Shown: positions 62,560 through 64,000 of the stretch, piece after piece
Layout: every line of letters starts with the position of its first letter
Numbering within the stretch: position 1 is the stretch's first letter
NCBI RefSeq assembly: GCF_030325625.1
Contig: NZ_JACAIS010000004.1
Coordinates: forward strand, 186,001-250,000
Direction: 5' to 3'
Length of the DNA: 64,000 nucleotides
Source: Sphingobacterium sp. N143
GTDB lineage: Bacteria > Bacteroidota > Bacteroidia > Sphingobacteriales > Sphingobacteriaceae
Notes under the pieces: model-generated
Database searches by the model: none
What the model was told of the DNA's origin: nothing
Seen by the model: only the letters and a program-made list of their open reading frames with translations
Made by a program: the position numbers and the translations under genes

Positions 62560-63393
62560 ATGACTATTCTCACCTTTACGATCATCCTTCTTCTGGGCGC
62601 ATTTGTCGCGGGACTCTTAGGGTCGCTGACAGGTTTGGGCGGCGGGGTTGTCGTGATCCCACTGCTGACGCTTTTATTCCATGTCGATATCCGCTATGCC
62701 ATAGGCGCTGCTTTATTGGCCTCGATAGCGACCTCTTCGGGAGCGGCTACAGCTTATGTCAAAGAAGGGATCACCAATATCCGGCTCGGCATGTTTCTGG
62801 AAATTGCTACGACCATCGGTGCGGTCATTGGTGCAGTCATTGCCATTTATATGCCGACCAATACCATTGCGATTATTTTTGGTGTCGTGCTCATCTTTTC
62901 GGCAGCCATGACCGTTCGTAAAAAAAATGAACAGGCACAGTCTGGTGGCTCCCTGCTGGCTGAAAAGCTGAAGCTGAACAGTACCTACCCCGCTGCGGGA
63001 ACATTGGTACCCTACAAATTGACCAATGTCGTAGGGGGATTCTCCTTAATGGGGGTGGCGGGTATCCTTTCCGGCCTTTTGGGTATTGGCTCGGGCTCTT
63101 TAAAAGTCCTCGCCATGGATAGTATGATGAAGATTCCATTTAAGGTCAGCACGACAACAAGTAACTTTATGATCGGCGTCACTGCCGCAGCCTCGGCTGT
63201 GGTCTACCTTCAACGTGGTTATATGGATCCGGGCATTGCTTTTCCCGTGATCCTGGGTGTACTCTGTGGCGCAATTACCGGTTCGAAGCTTTTGAAGAGA
63301 ATGAACCCGAAAACACTGCGCCTCATTTTTGCGATGGCAATCACCTTGGTTGCACTGGAAATGATTTTCAATGGATTTCAACATAAATTCTAA
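62560..63393 (+). CDS. TauE/SafE-family sulfite exporter
   Basis: A 277-residue inner-membrane protein with about eight hydrophobic segments in two repeats. Landmarks are GLLGSLTGLGGGVVVIPLL and a second similar repeat GVAGILSGLLGIGSGSLKVLAM. The start at MTILTFT is preferred, as the frame before it is a poor leader. Family members move sulfite, sulfoacetate or other anions. A DUF1634 gene follows 131 bases later, a frequent partner of this family. Confidence 0.9.
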   Translation: MTILTFTIILLLGAFVAGLLGSLTGLGGGVVVIPLLTLLFHVDIRYAIGAALLASIATSSGAATAYVKEGITNIRLGMFLEIATTIGAVIGAVIAIYMPTNTIAIIFGVVLIFSAAMTVRKKNEQAQSGGSLLAEKLKLNSTYPAAGTLVPYKLTNVVGGFSLMGVAGILSGLLGIGSGSLKVLAMDSMMKIPFKVSTTTSNFMIGVTAAASAVVYLQRGYMDPGIAFPVILGVLCGAITGSKLLKRMNPKTLRLIFAMAITLVALEMIFNGFQHKF

Positions 63394-63524
63394 GCGCAGC
63401 AACCCGTTCCCGTCAAACCTGGTTTTTGACATGGCAGGTAGGACCAAAAACGAGGACATTGAGCGAACAAATATTTTAACATGGACAAAATCCATCAGCA
63501 GGGTGGTACAAAGATCATATAGCG

Positions 63525-63926
63525 ATGAAACAGGTATTTTCAAAACATTATTGGAGCGACAAAGACATTTCACTTTTGGTGGGACAGATCCTGCGCATAG
63601 GTGTTATCGTGGCCTCTTCCACCCTCGTGGTTGGGGGCCTATGGTATTTAGCCGTCCATGGACAGGACCCTGTGCCCAATTATAGGGAGTTTGCGGGTGA
63701 GGGCAGTGCCAATACAACCATCACAGGAATTATCATCGGGGCATTCAGCCGACATGTTCCTCAAATCATACAACTGGGCGTATTGCTCTTGATCTGTACC
63801 CCCATTGTACGTGTGGTTGGTTCCCTATTTGGATTTATCATTGAAAAAGACCGACTCTACATCATCATCACATTGATTGTTCTCATCGTGATTATAGGCA
63901 GTATACTCAGTGGGGTGAAAGGATAA
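63525..63926 (+). CDS. DUF1634 membrane protein
   Basis: A 133-residue protein with three membrane segments (about 18-40, 70-95, 107-130). The openings VGQILRIGVIVASSTLVVGG and GVLLLICTPIVRVVGSLFGF are typical of DUF1634, whose genes often follow TauE/SafE transporters. It may be an accessory subunit; function is unknown. It ends close to a stop on the opposite strand. Confidence 0.88.
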   Translation: MKQVFSKHYWSDKDISLLVGQILRIGVIVASSTLVVGGLWYLAVHGQDPVPNYREFAGEGSANTTITGIIIGAFSRHVPQIIQLGVLLLICTPIVRVVGSLFGFIIEKDRLYIIITLIVLIVIIGSILSGVKG

Positions 63927-63930
63927 AACC

Positions 63931-64000
63931 TTATCGCCTGGACCTTAACCAGGCAGATTTTTCCAGTGCATATTCAACATTTCTCCGTTCGGGTTCATTC
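63931..64000 (-). CDS. Possible 3' end of a minus-strand gene, cut by window end
   Basis: An open frame runs from the window edge to TAA at 63931-63933 and ends ...EYALEKSAWLRSRR, a plausible protein tail, four bases from the convergent DUF1634 stop. Only about 22 residues are visible, so coding status is uncertain. A GCCTGG/CCAGGC hairpin at 63936-63954 with T5 after it could be a plus-strand terminator instead. Confidence 0.35.
   Translation of the reverse strand, partial: NEPERRNVEYALEKSAWLRSRR
63936..63962 (+). terminator. Weak hairpin after DUF1634
   Basis: Six-bp stem GCCTGG/CCAGGC, seven-base loop, then AGATTTTT. It overlaps the possible minus-strand gene end. Confidence 0.35.

Noticed and set aside
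62265..62585. 106-codon minus-strand frame upstream of TauE/SafE
   Set aside because: Composition is unlike a protein and it covers the predicted RNA hairpins and the gene start.

Overview
The window comes from a Bacteroidota chromosome, most likely Sphingobacterium or a close relative (Sphingobacteriaceae). This rests on the repeated TAnnTTTG promoter boxes, the scarcity of Shine-Dalgarno sequences, the family set (DUF3347, BT_3928-like, DUF1599, DUF4199, DUF6266, DUF6695-like, carboxypeptidase-regulatory-like domains) and a tmRNA with tag GEENYALAA. About 70 protein genes are dense and mostly in short operons. No transposase, integrase, phage block, CRISPR array, rRNA or tRNA is visible.

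Layout. 1-5.5 kb: a cut-off metal-binding-like protein without cysteines, a Cys-rich secreted protein, an esterase, and small enzymes (SRPBCC, MaoC, GNAT, YeiH, VOC). 5.6-8.7 kb: cysE-cysM, then a HipA-like kinase paired with a DUF3037 protein. 9-12.2 kb: operon DUF1599, MauE/DoxX-like membrane protein, aroK, glycerophosphodiesterase. 12.4-15.8 kb: PhoX-like lipoprotein and a diheme peroxidase with a long helical N-terminus. 15.9-20.8 kb: hypothetical and membrane proteins. 21-29 kb: fbaA divergent from an ArsC-like gene, M1 peptidase, Rrf2 regulator with NmrA-like reductase, amino-acid permease, DUF1543. 29-39 kb: class-A-like serine hydrolase, folD, lepA, CDF transporter, aminotransferase, M3 peptidase. 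39.0-39.4 kb: ssrA.

39.5-50 kb is more accessory: a WKNG-repeat lipoprotein, DUF4199 and DUF1801 proteins, then a compact three-gene operon (CysM-like PLP enzyme, a probable permuted papain-fold protein, a PanD with all catalytic residues). Next come a GNAT, a universal stress protein, a sugar isomerase-like protein, an XRE regulator whose start codon lies in a perfect inverted repeat, and a desaturase. 50.6-54 kb is pstSCAB without phoU. 54.1-57.9 kb is a divergent unit of VWA protein, ECF sigma factor and membrane anti-sigma/TonB-like protein. 58-58.3 kb holds two very small genes missed by length filters: a 31-residue acidic peptide with an EF-hand-like loop, and an antiparallel 44-residue peptide. 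58.5-64 kb: DHFR-like, MepB, a Tat-exported phosphocholine-type phospholipase C, a possible structured RNA, and a TauE/SafE-DUF1634 pair.

Functional links. Several genes serve phosphorus acquisition (pstSCAB, PhoX-like, GDPD, phospholipase C) and sulfur or cysteine metabolism (cysE-cysM, second CysM, YeiH, TauE/SafE). The best candidates for undescribed biology are the 42.1-44.6 kb operon, the kinase-DUF3037 pair, the EF-hand micropeptide locus, and the structured element before TauE/SafE. All functions are inferred from sequence alone.
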